From Anthoceros angustus (Eukaryota > Streptophyta > Anthocerotopsida > Anthocerotales > Anthocerotaceae): 64,000 nt of DNA. Positions 44,601 to 55,398 of the stretch are shown piece after piece. The notes under the pieces were generated by a model. That model was not told the DNA's origin, made no database searches, and was given only the letters and a program-made list of their open reading frames with translations. Made by a program: the position numbers and the translations under genes. The stretch covers positions 1,426,001 through 1,490,000 of the forward strand of contig VJWM01000025.1 of assembly GCA_010909165.1 (NCBI GenBank). The letters run 5' to 3'. Position 1 is the first letter of the stretch, and each line of letters begins with the position of its first letter.

Positions 44601-44736
44601 CGGCCTGTTGCAGCTCCCGCTCCCGCTCCTGCTCTTGCTCTTGCTGTTGCACACAATGCCGGGAAGGAGAGGGCCTGGTGCGAGCGGGCTCAGCCGAGCT
44701 CCATGGCAGGCGGCGACGGCAGCATGGCCGGCTCAC
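41626..44736 (-). CDS. SPL7: SPL7-type SBP-box transcription factor (copper response)
   Basis: Nuclear transcription factor of the SPL7/CRR1 group that controls copper-deficiency responses. The SBP zinc-binding domain (about residues 235-315) reads CQVEACREDLGRLKGYHQRH, RVCLRCANA, YCQQCGKFHKLTDFD, KRSCRRKLERHNTRRRRK. The Cys in VCLRC, where most SPLs have His (VCxxH), is the SPL7 form. Further SPL7 blocks are SSPFPSGRISFKLYDWNPGDFPRRLRQQI, MPVELEGYIRSGCTILTLFLSM and VYVEFENNHGTSNHVPLL. A C-terminal hydrophobic segment (SIMTMVGVLAVCVGACFVF) suggests a membrane anchor, as in long SPLs. The 1036-codon frame contains a likely 87-bp intron (44250-44336, gtaagt...gtgcag) divisible by three, so the spliced protein would be 1007 aa. 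Start chosen as the first ATG; later Mets are possible. Confidence 0.93.
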   Translation of the reverse strand: MSRPCCRRRLPWSSAEPARTRPSPSRHCVQQQEQEQERERELQQAGKMFMNSMADCHREAGGIIDDGTSLGELWDWDSVQLVANSRPDAVVVVDADVDVESEGGAGDGDGSGSGNRNRNGAVAAGKRARGPGRGKCWRMWNLHVFDVCACVCAHVREGWGGAAGGKSKAGLEVAVPSRGSVEAEESQSPDVTEQLSSMSGGKQDACPNAAGVRTPCGCTDNDEEEDVVSRKRTRATAKCQVEACREDLGRLKGYHQRHRVCLRCANAITVKLKGEAHRYCQQCGKFHKLTDFDDEKRSCRRKLERHNTRRRRKMMESGETGTGEGAVHQVPDGQVGGEDKSSPSPATENSASMEQAPVSGVLDSEPAFKLASTLSSSSMDAAVGRCCGTTTVSSCMDSLQSSVMCGLSQSTGTLGLQLPTLDAQLQPATSGAGLHSSETGRVSVDAANVFPNSVFGDPVLAATALPPYDDMAGEVNARNWGASSGEVSGQQFGFNPGKSGLEEESLLSFLLEDDLHGDNFFPNPKVPGAHDADILFQQHPSSYRALNRKAPTYSSPFPSGRISFKLYDWNPGDFPRRLRQQILEWIGNMPVELEGYIRSGCTILTLFLSMEQQMWDDLESNWAAYVAKLVQGSGGGFWDSGHFIACLGEQVCEVLKGHVTDIRNNGLREKLAKLDFVWPLCMEAGSSTNVQVHGKNLRSGEVRPFLSFGGKYLAVDRSQNGQGMHRADGDTSSYELRIPAVNSGRCGVVYVEFENNHGTSNHVPLLVADAEVCAELQTLMSRLGLHSASNSAHLWRMVHTLLLDLGWVLSYPDRYSTPDRLDTFVGRQWHAIRLRRLLRFALVGGCPSVAGRILSSAASFGVSIPAQLDGAHALENPTISKVRECILRSWLADSGIAQQSEPLDIGNRGAPLGQGDEAKAASTSSVGNGALVVPVNYTGHRVVDIENLKEPFLSSKAASDLDMEHFWASRRTRRYSYRNSTFANQHVRIGARSIMTMVGVLAVCVGACFVFQHPQGAMDYLSVSLRRCLWGSPEEP

Positions 44737-45190
44737 GCCGAGAAGATGCGGCTGCCATCACCTCAGGCCCTGGGGAGCTTGGGGCAGCTGGGCCTGGGGC
44801 TGGAGGCTGGAGGCTGGCACACCAACCAGGGCTTCCAGAAGCAGGAGAGCCGGGACGTGGGATTGGCGTCCAGGGAGTGCGTCCGGAAGGGCGAGGACGC
44901 AGCGAGAGGGCAAGGCAGAAACAGGACATGCCAGAAATCAAGTAATTTCACTGCTCGCCGTAGTTTCATACGGCCTTCCAGCTTCCAGCTTGGACGACGT
45001 CCCGATCGCCGATCGCCGATCGCACAGGCTACCCGAGACGTCTCCTTCGTCATCATATGTAACTTTGTCAGCACTTGTGCGCTCCTATAGCAAAGCTCCG
45101 ATGTTGTGACGCCAAGGCTATAATAATACCGAGCCGCTTCAAAAAGATCACATATTCACCGTGCTCCGCGATACCAACATACAAACGGGG
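44737..45190. promoter_or_regulatory. SPL7 upstream region
   Basis: Contains three short tandem gatcgcc units (about 45003-45022). No gene recognised; frames here are opposite-strand shadows of the GC-rich leader. Confidence 0.4.
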
Positions 45191-45193
45191 TCA

Positions 45194-45260
45194 CCATCTA
45201 CATAGCTAACTACTAGGTATATAGCTAACTACTAGCTACATAGCTAACTACTACCATCTA
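45194..45260. repeat. Minisatellite, about three copies of an 18-20-bp unit
   Basis: Unit approximately tacatagctaactactag, repeated with small changes (tatatagctaactactag), flanked by accatctac on both sides. It marks the left edge of the AT-rich island. Confidence 0.8.
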
Positions 45261-45373
45261 CTATATATTAAATAAATTAAAAATAAGACAACTTAGAGAC
45301 TTTATAAATATGCAGAAATGAGAGGTCTCATCCACACCGGGGTGAAGGGAACAACCCTCTCAGGCCAAGTGGA

Positions 45374-46090
45374 CACACATTTATAAGAACTTCATGATTA
45401 AGCATCCAGTGCCTAGATCGGAACTTAGATGGGGTATCTAATGAGAGTGGATACCCTTGGTGCGAGTAGCTTAGGCACACCATGGTATAAGTTGTTAAGT
45501 ACCAAGTCCCATGACGGATATCCGTTCTTAGTGGATTTTAATAAAATTTCAATAAAATTCCTCTTCTTCTTCTCTCTAGGTTGCGAGCCAAGGGGATTGG
45601 CCCCCTACCTACAGCTCCATCAGGAATAATAATTTAAATAATATGAATATAAAAATATTTGATAAAATTTTACATAGACTAAATCTTCTTGCTTTGACTG
45701 GATATCCTTAGGGTTTCCATATGATGTCCCTAGTAGATGGGTTTATCCCATCTCTCCCTTATTAATAAGCTGACCGAACTCATCTTTTCCATTATTGTTG
45801 CCGAGCTTTGTGTTCCGCTTAAACTGTGTGAGGACGAATGTACTCAAATTAAATATACTCATCTCAGTTCTGTCTTGTTATTATTATTATTTATCCAAAT
45901 AATATAAACCAAATAAATACACATTTATAAAAAAATCCCTCGTAAGCATCTTGGGTTAGATCGGTACTTAGAAAGGATGCCTACATTGAATAGGTGCCCA
46001 TGATGCAAATAATCTAGGCACACCATTGTACAAATTGATAAATACCAAGTCCCAGGACCGGAGAAATTTCGTCCGAGTGCACTATAATGG
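45374..46090. mobile_element. AT-rich island with two diverged copies of a 170-bp repeat
   Basis: Copy 1 (about 45374-45540) and copy 2 (about 45919-46090) share, in the same order, acacatttataa, aagcatc, tagatcgg.acttag, taggcacaccat, gata/gtta..taccaagtccca and gga..g, at roughly 70-80% identity by eye. The 380 bases between are very AT-rich. No coding domain seen. The arrangement could be two ends of an old non-autonomous element (such as a diverged LTR pair) or a dispersed repeat; which one is not decidable here. Confidence 0.5.
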
Positions 46091-46455
46091 ATTTCTCTTC
46101 TTCATTCGGACACAGTTTATAAGAACGCCGCTGTTTGCGTCTCAAGGTAGTCCACGTGTGTTAGATCATTTCCTAAAGTATCGAGTGGACAATTGCCGCC
46201 TAGGTTGGCTAGGCAAGCTGTACAATTTGCAAAGCCCCCGAATAAAAAACTGAATCCGTTTCACACATCCCCGGTCGATGGCTCCGGTAGTAACAGGATT
46301 AGGGCAGATCGCCGTCTCGTTCTGCTGAGAGTTCAAATTGTGGTGCTGGCGGGGCATGCGACTCGAGGAGAAGGGCCGCGACGCCGAGGCTGAGTCTTGC
46401 CGTCCAGGTGAACAGATCACACGGCCAAGCGCAAGCAGGGAGGCAGGCTGCGAAG

Positions 46456-47559
46456 ATGAGCAAGAGTCTGGGGATACCGGTGAAGCTCTTGCATGAGGCG
46501 GAGGGACACGTTGTCACTGTAGAGCTCAAAAGCGGGGAGCTCTACAGAGGTTCTCTCATCGAATGTGAGGACAACTGGAATTGCCAGCTCGAATTCATCA
46601 CCTACACAGCCAGGGTGAGGCACTCTCTCTTTCTCATATCTCGTTTGCGTCCTGCCGTGTCCGACGGTGAGGTGAGGTCGTGCCTTGTTTCTTCAGTCAC
46701 CGCATGGGGAACCGGGAGGGTAGGCATTTGTAGTTTGAGCGGACATGGGGAGTGAGTGAGCGAGGTTGGCTCTAGGAATGTTGTTTGGAGCCCAAGGGGA
46801 ATGGTTAAAAACCTTGTCTTAAACGTTGTGGAAATCTTCGACTGCAGATGTCGGGGCAAGTCTAGAGCGGAGACGGAGTCTTGTTAGCAGGCACTGTCCA
46901 GTAGGTCGTCTGTATTCTGGTGAGATGTTGAGCTGCTGCGCTGTAGCATGTTTGTGCGACTGCTCCCGTCGTAGTGGATGGCCTGCCGATAGCTAACCAT
47001 GCCTGTTGCTGCTTGTTTGTCAGGATGGCAAAATCTCACAGCTGGAGCATGTTTTCATCCGCGGCAGCAAAGTTAGGTGCGTGAAGCGGCTTGATGTATG
47101 TGTTGCATGCAAGTTCATGGTTGAAGGGCTTCCAAGCCGTTTTGTTTACTTTTATTCATCATGCCCAAGGTTGGTTCCAGATTCATGATCATTCCAGACA
47201 TGCTGAAGAATGCTCCCATGTTCAAACGACTCGATGCCAAGATCAAGGTACTGTTTACGAAGTGTTTGCCTCCAACAACAGACATTGCAACCCTACCAGC
47301 TTGTTAACAAACCCGTGATATCTGCAGGGCAAGGGTTCTGCAGGGATCGGTGTTGGCCGTGGACGAGCTGTCGCATTGCGGGCCAAGGTGAGCTTGCCGG
47401 AATCCCTCACCTTTTTTCACTCCTGTGACGTTGTACATAGCATATGCTCTCCTTGCGAGGTCCACCTCAAGGAGTTCACTTTTTTCTCAGGCCCGATCAG
47501 CTGCTCGGGGTTCCGCTCCTGCTCCACCAGTGCGACCCGCTCCACCTGCCAGGAGATAA
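46456..47559 (+). CDS. SMD3: Small nuclear ribonucleoprotein SmD3
   Basis: Core Sm-ring protein of spliceosomal snRNPs. Five exons: 46456-46614, 47024-47076, 47181-47247, 47328-47387, 47491-47559, giving 135 aa. Sm1 motif: [40 protein letters not shown]. Sm2 motif: [28 protein letters not shown]. The Gly/Arg-containing tail [22 protein letters not shown] ends in [14 protein letters not shown]. Start is the ATG at 46456 (MSKSLGIPV); an upstream in-frame extension (from 46408) is unlike the family. The first intron is longer (409 bp) than most in the window. Confidence 0.96.
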
Positions 47560-48874
47560 GGATTTCATACTGCACCACATTATGGATCAGATCTTGCAGA
47601 AGACCCTGTGTCGCGTACAGGCACAGATGAGTGCGAAATGTGTTAGCCAGGGGATCACTGTACTAGTCTTAGTTTGGAGGAAAACTCTTCTGTATTTCGC
47701 AATGTTTATTCCGCTGCGAGCGATTTAGCAAATTGTGTGGCTGGTCTTGTGTGCCGTGTATGTATGTAGGTGACAAAAGGCTGCGGGGCCTTCTGCGCCT
47801 TTCACCACAGTGCCGTTCACACAGTATGAAGAGAAAAAGGAGGTGCAAGTAAAGTTACGTAACCTGACGTTGGATTTATGTAACCAGAGGTTGGCGTGGG
47901 AAAGGTGGAAGCCAAGCAATCCCAGGGTGCTGAAAGGTCGACCGTTATGTTAGCTGTGGGGGAGGGTCAGCCGGTCCCGCTCCGGCTCCCGTCCCTCACT
48001 CTTGCGATGCTCCATCTCCAGCCTCTTCCTTTGCCTGACCGATTTCACCGGCATTCCGTTGCTGTTGCTGTTGCCTCGGCAGACACACCTGCGGACTTGC
48101 TGTCTTCCTACATCAGCCAGGCCGACAAACCGAATTGCTACTTCTACCCTTGCATTTGCTTCTGGCAATCTGCGAGCCTGCAGGGTGGGGGGCCAGCAAG
48201 AGCAGGAGAAGCAGGGGCCGGCTCTGCGGAAGCCGCTGTCGCATGCGCACTCGGTGCGTGGTCAGCCAGCTTGCCGCCCAGCTTGCCAGGTTCGCCAAGC
48301 CCATGCCATGCCGGAAATCTATGGGTTGATCCGGAATTGCAATATCCAGGTTGCAGGCTGCCTGCTTGTCGTTGGGTTGGATTGAATTGGACTGGATTGG
48401 CTTGAATTGTCTCGCCCCATGATGATGGCTGCGCTGGTTACAAGCCCGCAGGTTGTACCTGACTGCTGGTGCTATGGCCATCAGGTTGGTGGAATGGAGG
48501 AAGGGCAAGGGCTCTGCTTTGTCGTTGGTCACCCAGTTTGTGCTTCCCCGTGCTTGCTGTGATAGGAGCAATGCGAAACCCTACAGGTTTGCTCTCCGCC
48601 GGCCCGCAAGTGGGGTTGTGTTGTTAAGTGGAATGGCATTGCTGCGTAGGCCTGTTCATGCGTCCAGCACTGGTTCAGGACGCAGGGTACGGAGTGGGCT
48701 TGTGATGAAGTGGCTGTTCGTGTGAGTAGGCTGTAGAAAATGTTGAGCGTTTTCTAGGGTTTTCTCTCAAGCCGAGCTTGCCTTGGACTGAATATGAGAT
48801 CATAGACACGTGTGCGTTGCTTTGGTGCAGCGGAGTCTGAGGGGAGGGCAGTTAACTTCGATGAGGAAGCTGGG
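47560..48874. other. SmD3 3' flank and MSL upstream region
   Basis: Contains a frame starting at ATG 48474 (MAIRLVEWRKGKG, Arg-rich) that stops next to a GTGAGT donor at 48722. It could be an upstream exon of the channel gene, but its phase does not fit the next acceptor (near 48830). No other coding signal found. Confidence 0.35.
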
Positions 48875-51800
48875 ATGACAGAAGCACTTATAATTGATGG
48901 ACCTATTCCTGAGGAGGAAGAAGAGCCGGCACTCGAGGTCAGGGTAACAATTCCCGAAACCGGTCCAGCCGCTCAGGCAGTGCATACTGCCAGCACTGCA
49001 TCTCCCAGAAGTCACAGTGACACTTCTTTCTCAGGATGGACTGTGCCATCGAGCACACCAAGGGATCAGGAGGGCATCACAGAGCAGCATCCTCAAGCGT
49101 CAAGCTTGTCAGGCCAACACAATGGGAACCCGGCTAGGCCTGCAGAAGAGTCAGCACAGATCAAGTCTGACATCAGGTCTCGGATACCGGGTCTTGTGGC
49201 TCTGACGCTCCCAACCTCCCCTTCTGGCCAGCCTCCGAACATGGACGACCTGGAGAGCAGCGACTCGGAGGGTGGGTCTGACTCCTCGGGTCGCAGTGCT
49301 GTGGCCTTGCTGACAACCAGGAGACTAGCTCCATTGGCCACATGCAGGTTGAAGACCCGGTTGCAGGAGCCTCCACCCATCACCCCGGCAGTTTCCAATA
49401 TGATATCACGCTGTGAGTCCACCATCGGCCAGAGGAGGGTGTCCATAACTTCGCAGTCGGCTGAGGAAGCAGCAGCAGGGGTTAACAACATAGAATATGG
49501 CACCAATGACAATACCACCGCCCACAAGCTTCCAGGAGGCAGATCCTCCATGACATCCATGCCATCGGTTTCGCGGGCACCCTCCAGAGTCCCCTCGTAT
49601 GTAGGTATACTTCGCACACCTACCAGCTCCAAGTCTCAGCCGTTTCCTGCAGCAGCCAAGACTCCTGGAGCAAACATGCCCTCTCTTGAGGAGGAGCTGG
49701 ACCCATTGGATGATGAGTCCATCCCCAAATACAAGAAGTGGAAGTACGAGAGGAACTGGCTGGTTTTGACCCAGTACCTGGCACTGGTGAGTTTGGTGCC
49801 CCTTCTGGTGTGCTCAGTCTACATAGCTCGCCTTGAGCGAGTGCGCTGGCTGAGCCTGGGCCTCTGGAGGTGGATGGCTCTTGCTCTTGTCGTGATCTCG
49901 GGACGCCTCATTTCCGGGTGGCTGATCAAGGTACACCGTTGCACCATTTCCTTTCTCGAAGCCTGATTGCTCAAGGTAAAAACCTTGATGAATGTGCGCA
50001 CTTTCAGTTACTGAAATTCAAACGTATGTGTTGAAGATACTTGTCGTGTTGATAGAAAGGCACTACCTGCTTCAGAAGAGAGTTCTGTACTTTGTGTATG
50101 GACTGCGGCACGCTGTGAAAAACTGCATATGGCTGGCTTTAGTGCTTGGTGTTTGGAAAGTTATCTTTGATGCTAGCAAAGATAGACACGAAGTGAGCCC
50201 CACCGTTACCAAGGTGAGTTCGTCTTTCTAGCTTCATTACCTCCTGCATCGGTTGCCGAAGATACATGTGGCTGTTTCTGACGGTGTCCTTCTGCTGGGT
50301 TCACCTCACACAGATCCTTTGGTGCCTTTGGATCGCATCATTGCTGTGGATGATCAAGGTAATGGCCGTGAAGGTGGCAGCCAACAGCTTTCACCGGGCG
50401 GCCTACTTTGATAGGATTCAGGATAACTTGTTCCACCAGTTTGTGTTGGGCACTCTTTCAGCGCCTCCTTCGTACAACACCTGGGTGAACTTTGGGACTG
50501 GCCAAGCTGTAAACATGGAAGATGCTGCTGTCCGATACGAGGACCAAGGCGTATCATATAATCAGGGTGGCCCCAAAACCCCTGGTGCACATGCTGGATT
50601 TTGCCCCAAAACTCCAGGCCCATCAGGTGACGCGAACAATTATGATCAAGGGGGACCTTCTCATCAGCTGCACGGTCTTCCCACGTCAAGGGGTAGGCTG
50701 AGCACTGGCAGCACAGTCGCCATGCCACCGGCTCGACAGGCGTCTTCCCACACGCCTGCTCCAATAATTGCTCGAAGTCCTATGCCGATCCAGCAAGACA
50801 AATTGCAGGAGCTCACTTCTGAGGTGTGGATTCATGTGTAGCTCTTGTCCCTGCCTGTGTGAGCTGTCATAAATGTTAGTACCTGATCGCCTCCATCTTG
50901 CAGACTGTTTCAGCCTGGACACTCAAGCGGTTGATGAAGATAATTCTCAAGACCAACATGACAACTTATTCCTCGCTTCTGTCACACGAACACGCGGAAT
51001 GGGAGATTGACAGCGAAGTTCAGGCGAAAGCTGCTGCCAAAGAGGTGCCCGTTGCTTGTCACATTCTCGCCTACTCCGCAGTTGAGAACTGCCAAATCAA
51101 TCTGTTTGATCTTCTGACAACTGTACTTGCAGATTTTCTACAACATCGCCAGGCCAGGAGAGAAATATCTCCACTTCAAGGATTTTCTGAATTTTTTCCA
51201 AGAGGATAAGGCTACCCGAGCCTTCAATCTCTTCGAGGTGACAGAAGCTGGATTGATCACCAAGAAAGCTCTAATGAAATGGGTTGTAAGCGTGTATAAG
51301 GAGCGCAAGGCACTAGCTCTCACCTTGGGCGACAACCGCACAGTAGTTGCAAAACTCCATAGAGTACTGGACGCGGTATGTAGCACGGCCCTGAACTTGC
51401 ATGTTCTGAGACTTCGAAGTAGACCAGGAAGAAGCAGTGATGACGGGGTGTTTCTGGACGCAGGTTTTGGCGGTCATCCTTATCACGATCTTCTTCCTCA
51501 TCCTTGGCGTGAACACGTCAAAGCTTTTAGTTGCTCTATCATCCACATTACTTCCCTCGGTATTCGTTTTCGGCAATTGTGCAAGGACGACATTTGAGTC
51601 GCTTGTGTTCCTATTTGTGATGCATCCCTTCGACGTTGGTGACAGAATCTCGGTGGACGGCCAATCCTTTATCGTTGAGGTTAGTGTGACAAAACATGGG
51701 TCTTGGCACTCACTTCCCGTCTCTTTAGTGTATGGCACCTTGAACGTATGGAAACTCGGCTTTTGCAGGAGTTGAACATACTCAACACGATCTTCTTGAG

Positions 51801-52415
51801 GTAGCCTCTTCAAACCATGTCTTTTACCTTTTCAGTCAGCTGCTGAGAGCACAGATTTCATGAGCATGAAGTGGAGGGGGTATGCTGTGACAATGCAGCG
51901 GGACCAACGAGAAGATATACTATCCCAACGCCGTACTCTCCACCAAGGCAATCTCCAACTTTTACCGAAGCCCTGACCAGTGGGACGCCATTGACTTTCA
52001 AATTCATATATCGACGCCAGTGGAAAAACTTGGCATCCTACGGGAAAGGATGGCAAGGTACATTGAGAGCCTTCCGCAATTCTGGTATCCAGTGTTCAGA
52101 ATTGTATGCAAAGACATCCAGGACTCCAACAAAATGATCATGTCCTTATGGATGCAACATCACCTCAACTACCAGGTACGTACTGACACCTGCAACTGCA
52201 TAAATTACACAGTGACCATGTTGTCACCAGCTGCTAATGTTGCCAATCTGACTGGTGTGTAGGAAGCAGGAGAACGGTGGCAGCGGCGGAGTAACATGAT
52301 CCTCCACATGAAGCAACAAATGGAGGAACTGGGCATCGGATACCGTCTGCCTATGGCAGATGTCACGGTCACTGGTGTGCCCGTTCTGGACGTTCCTCCA
52401 GTAGTGATGTGTTGA
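48875..52415 (+). CDS. MSL: MscS-like mechanosensitive ion channel (MSL, plasma-membrane type)
   Basis: Stretch-activated channel of the plant MSL4-10 group. Nine exons: 48875-49930, 50037-50213, 50314-50823, 50904-51044, 51133-51375, 51464-51679, 51769-51800, 51899-52175, 52263-52415; all phases join, giving 934 aa. A long acidic, Ser-rich cytosolic N-terminus comes first, then WLVLTQYLALVSLVPLLVCSVYI and further membrane segments, a cytoplasmic loop with FFDRIQ-like AYFDRIQDNLFHQFVLGTLS, an EF-hand-like helix (ATRAFNLFEV), and the MscS pore region VFVFGNCARTTFESLVFLFVMHPFDVGD. The beta domain follows (NEKIYYPNAVLSTKAISNFYRSPD). Start taken at the ATG at 48875; an upstream coding exon is possible because the frame is open to an acceptor near 48830. 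Confidence 0.93.
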
Positions 52416-52606
52416 GTGTTGAGATGGCTCATAGTCCCAGAGCAACTCCACCCTGATCTTGTGCCAACTTCACTCGGCACACAGTGGGAAGATCTGTGAA
52501 ACCGGCTCCCAGCATACCACAGTGCATTAGGTTGCAATGACCAACGTCTTCATCCAGCAGAGCTTGGCAGACAGGTCTTGGGAAATGGAAAGCGAGGTGG
52601 AATAAA

Positions 52607-53290
52607 TCACATGCCGATTGTCTGCCACATGGACAGATAATTGGTCATCTCTCTTGTTTTACCAATCAAAGCCTTCACCACCCTATTCTTCCTCACAACT
52701 TCCTGCACATGAAACATCCACGGCTTCCCACTTGAATCATCCCTTGCCCTGTGCCCTACCTACACAAACGGAGCATGAAAAAGATGAGAAGCGCAAACCC
52801 TTACCTCACGCAACTCTTGCGCTCTGTACTCGAGCTGCTCCAACTCCGCTGCATCCACCTTCCCCCCACCATCATCTCCATCCGCTTCCTGCATCTGCAG
52901 ATGTGCACAAATCTGAGCAGCCCGCACAAGAAGCTCTACCCCGCGACAACAGTAATACCTACAACCCACCTGCGGGGAGGCAAAAATGTTCACAATCACA
53001 GCTCGCAGCGCTGCAGTGGCCGCCTTGTACTGCGTCCGCGCAGCTTCTACGGCGGGCTCCGACCCGGGCCCGGACCCCGGCACGCTGGCTTCGTTGGAGG
53101 TCGCGACTGCGGCAGCAGCTGGAGCAATTGCGAGAGGAGTCCATGTGGCCGGGTCGCAAAGCGCCTCGTCCAGGGACACCAGCATCTGGTGTGCAGCGTT
53201 CACCGCGGCTTCCAGATGCTTCAGCCCTTCCAGCGCTAGTTCCTCCAGCGTCCCCTCGGTCGGGACGAGCGCCATAGCAGACTCTTCCAT
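52607..53290 (-). CDS. MED30: Mediator complex subunit 30
   Basis: Subunit of the Mediator complex that links activators to RNA polymerase II. Exons 52805-53290 and 52607-52702. The first may hold an extra 57-bp in-frame intron (CCGCAG|gtgggt ... ctcag|ATTTG), removal of which joins FASPQ to ICAHL. Plant MED30 landmarks are LALEGLKHLEAAVNAAHQML, LCDPATW, ARTQYKAATAALRAVI, a predicted coiled stretch ELEQLEYRAQELRE, and the C-terminal exon EVVRKNRVVKALIGKTREM, ending YLSMWQTIGM. Length 174-193 aa depending on that intron. It is transcribed away from the SOSS-B gene across a 97-bp gap. Confidence 0.85.
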
Positions 53291-53387
53291 GGCAGGTTAG
53301 GGCTGCTCTATTATTAATCCGTAAGCCTGGTCGCAAGAGATGCACATATAGAGCCGTTCTCCATCGGCTCCGGTCCTCCCCTTCCCT
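53291..53387. promoter_or_regulatory. 97-bp bidirectional promoter between MED30 and SOSS-B genes
   Basis: The two start codons (53290 on minus, 53388 on plus) face away from each other with only 97 bp between. It contains TATTATTAAT and CATATAGAG stretches that could serve as initiation elements. Both leaders must be very short or overlap. Confidence 0.7.
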
Positions 53388-54224
53388 ATGGCCATGACCA
53401 TGGCCAAGGAAATGAAGATCATCGAGCTGCGGCCGTCTGTGACCACCAACGTGAACACCACCTTCATCATTCTGGAAAAAGGTGCGTCTTCATTCTTCCA
53501 CATCCACAACCTCGTCCTTGCACCGCATCCCAACATTTGGCCAAGTGCCTGGGCTCACATGTCCGCTCCACTGGCAGGCCAGCCGTCCCGACTGCCTGAA
53601 GGCGGGGCTAATGTGTGTGTGGCCCTGGTGGCGGATGCAACAGCATCCGTGCACCTCCAGCTATGGGGCCCCGAGTGCGACGCTTTCCAACCCAGCGACA
53701 TCGTCCGCCTCACCAACGGGTGTGTATATCGGCCTCCTCCTTCTCTTCAGGCTCCTGCTGCCTAACCTCATGCTGCTGCTTGCGTGACCGCAGAATTTTC
53801 ACCTTCCACAAGCTCAACGTGGTATTGCGAGCAGGGAAGAAGGGCGCCCTCGAGAAAACCGGAGAGTGAGCAGGCAAACTTCATTCCGCTCTGCCAGTGT
53901 GCTTCCATTGAAAAGCGTTCATACCTCCCTTGTATGCTCCACTGTCTCAGATTCTGCCAGGTTTTCGTGGAATCGCCGAATATGAGCAGAGTGACGTGGG
54001 TTACGGACCCATCCAATACTAAGCAATATGTATGTAGTGCCACCATCGTCTTCTACCATGGTTTTCTGCATTTGAATTCCAGTCTGATTTGTTTTTTCAG
54101 GAAATTGATTTGTTTTTGCTTCCTGCAGATCCCTCAGTTGCAGATGGGGCCTGGAGTTCTGCAAGGAGGCCACTTTCCTCATGGCGCTCTGCTCAATTCG
54201 CCCCGAGGTCATCACCAGTATTGA
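53388..54224 (+). CDS. SOSS complex subunit B-like single-stranded DNA-binding OB-fold protein
   Basis: Resembles hSSB1/2 (SOSS-B), which binds single-stranded DNA in double-strand-break repair. Five exons: 53388-53481, 53578-53719, 53794-53865, 53951-54029, 54129-54224, giving 160 aa. The OB fold shows as TTFIILEKG, VALVADATASVHLQLWGPECDAFQPSDIVRLTNGIFTFHKLNVVLRAGKKG and GEFCQVFVESPNMSR, the same order as SOSS-B. A Gly/His-rich tail (GGHFPHGALLNSPRGHHQY) follows. Introns are 75-100 bp. Start is the first ATG; the next in-frame ATGs (53394, 53400) are possible. Confidence 0.87.
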
Positions 54225-54559
54225 AATAGGCTACCAAGCTGTGAATAGGCAAATCTTATGTCGGTATTGTAAAAAGTATGTAATTATGGGCTCCAGCAAA
54301 CTGAGCAGTGGGTACACGGCTATCGCTTCGCTGCACAGGACTAATCTACTACTGTTACAAGTTCCCATGGTAATCGTGTCCTGGACGTTCGTCCTGGCAA
54401 GTTTCGAACACCATTTTGAAACTTCCCTTACACCGGCTGCTGTAACATGCTGTTACACCCGCTCTTGTTTCCACTCCACACCTGCTTTCGAACAGCGACT
54501 TGATTTTAGAACGTGATTTTAGAAGCGACAGCTACCGCTCAGCGGTAAACTTCAGGCTC
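54225..54559. terminator. Convergent 3' region between SOSS-B and AWPM-19 genes
   Basis: 335 bp between facing stop codons. No gene recognised. Confidence 0.45.
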
Positions 54560-55398
54560 TCAGACGGCCGCTGCCGCCGGAGTTCCCTTGTGCTGGTCAC
54601 CCAGGCCGTGGTGCCCTGTGGTGGTGTGGTTGTTGGCCCCGTACTTGTCACCCACAGTGTGCAACGCCAGGACCTTGACCAGCTTCAGAGCGGCAAGGCT
54701 GATGACGAACCCCTCTAGAGCTCTCTGCAGTGCACAAAAAAACAGCGTCGAACTTCGATGATTCGATCTGAAACAAGATGAGAAAACTAACGTGCTAAAA
54801 GAAAGGGAACGCAGACGCACCAGCCTCCTGTCCCGGCCTCCAATGTGGATCTCCTTGGCCGCAAGCCTGCGAGCGTAAAGTGCGAAAAAAATGATCAAGA
54901 TGCCGTTCAGCCTGCTCACCGTGAAGGAGGCTAATGCAGCAGGAAGACTATTTCTTGATCTGGAGCGGATACACGGGAAACTTACCCCAAGACAAGGAGG
55001 GAAAGCATCAGGTCGATGAGTGCTGTGCCGCTGGCGGCGCTCATGCTGTCTGGGCGCCACACCCTCAGGTGGTGACTTGAGGCAAACAGAGACGCTATTC
55101 CCACGACTCCAGAAATGAGCGCCAGGACGACGAACGTTTGAGTGGCGGCATTTCCTGCATTCAGGCCAGAGGCAAACATGAGCGACAGTCTCTGTGAAGC
55201 CGAAAGGAAGGGGGAAGAAATAGAACTTGCAACTGGAGCAGTAGAAAAATGAAAAATGTTAAGGCCCAAACCGTAAATGTTGTGCCCGTCAACAATTCGG
55301 TTCCAGGCCCATCCAGCCAAGGCCAGCTCGATGACAGTCAAGATAAATATCAGGACCACTAGAGGCGCCAGAAGGCCCCTTCCCAAACCGAAAGCCAT
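54560..55398 (-). CDS. AWPM-19-like plasma-membrane protein
   Basis: Four-helix membrane protein of the AWPM-19 family (PF05512), whose rice and wheat members are ABA-induced and linked to ABA uptake and stress tolerance. Exons 54986-55398, 54821-54866, 54560-54724, giving 207 aa. Helix 1 is LLAPLVVLIFILTVIELALAGWAW. The family loop contains NATQTF-like NAATQTFVVLALISGVVGIASLF; then SAASGTALIDLMLSLLVLGLAAKEIHIGGRDRRL and ALEGFVISLAALKLVKVLAL. The Met at 55398 (MAFGLGRG) is preferred over one 60 bases upstream because it places helix 1 as in the family. No clear ABA-response element was recognised upstream. Confidence 0.9.
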
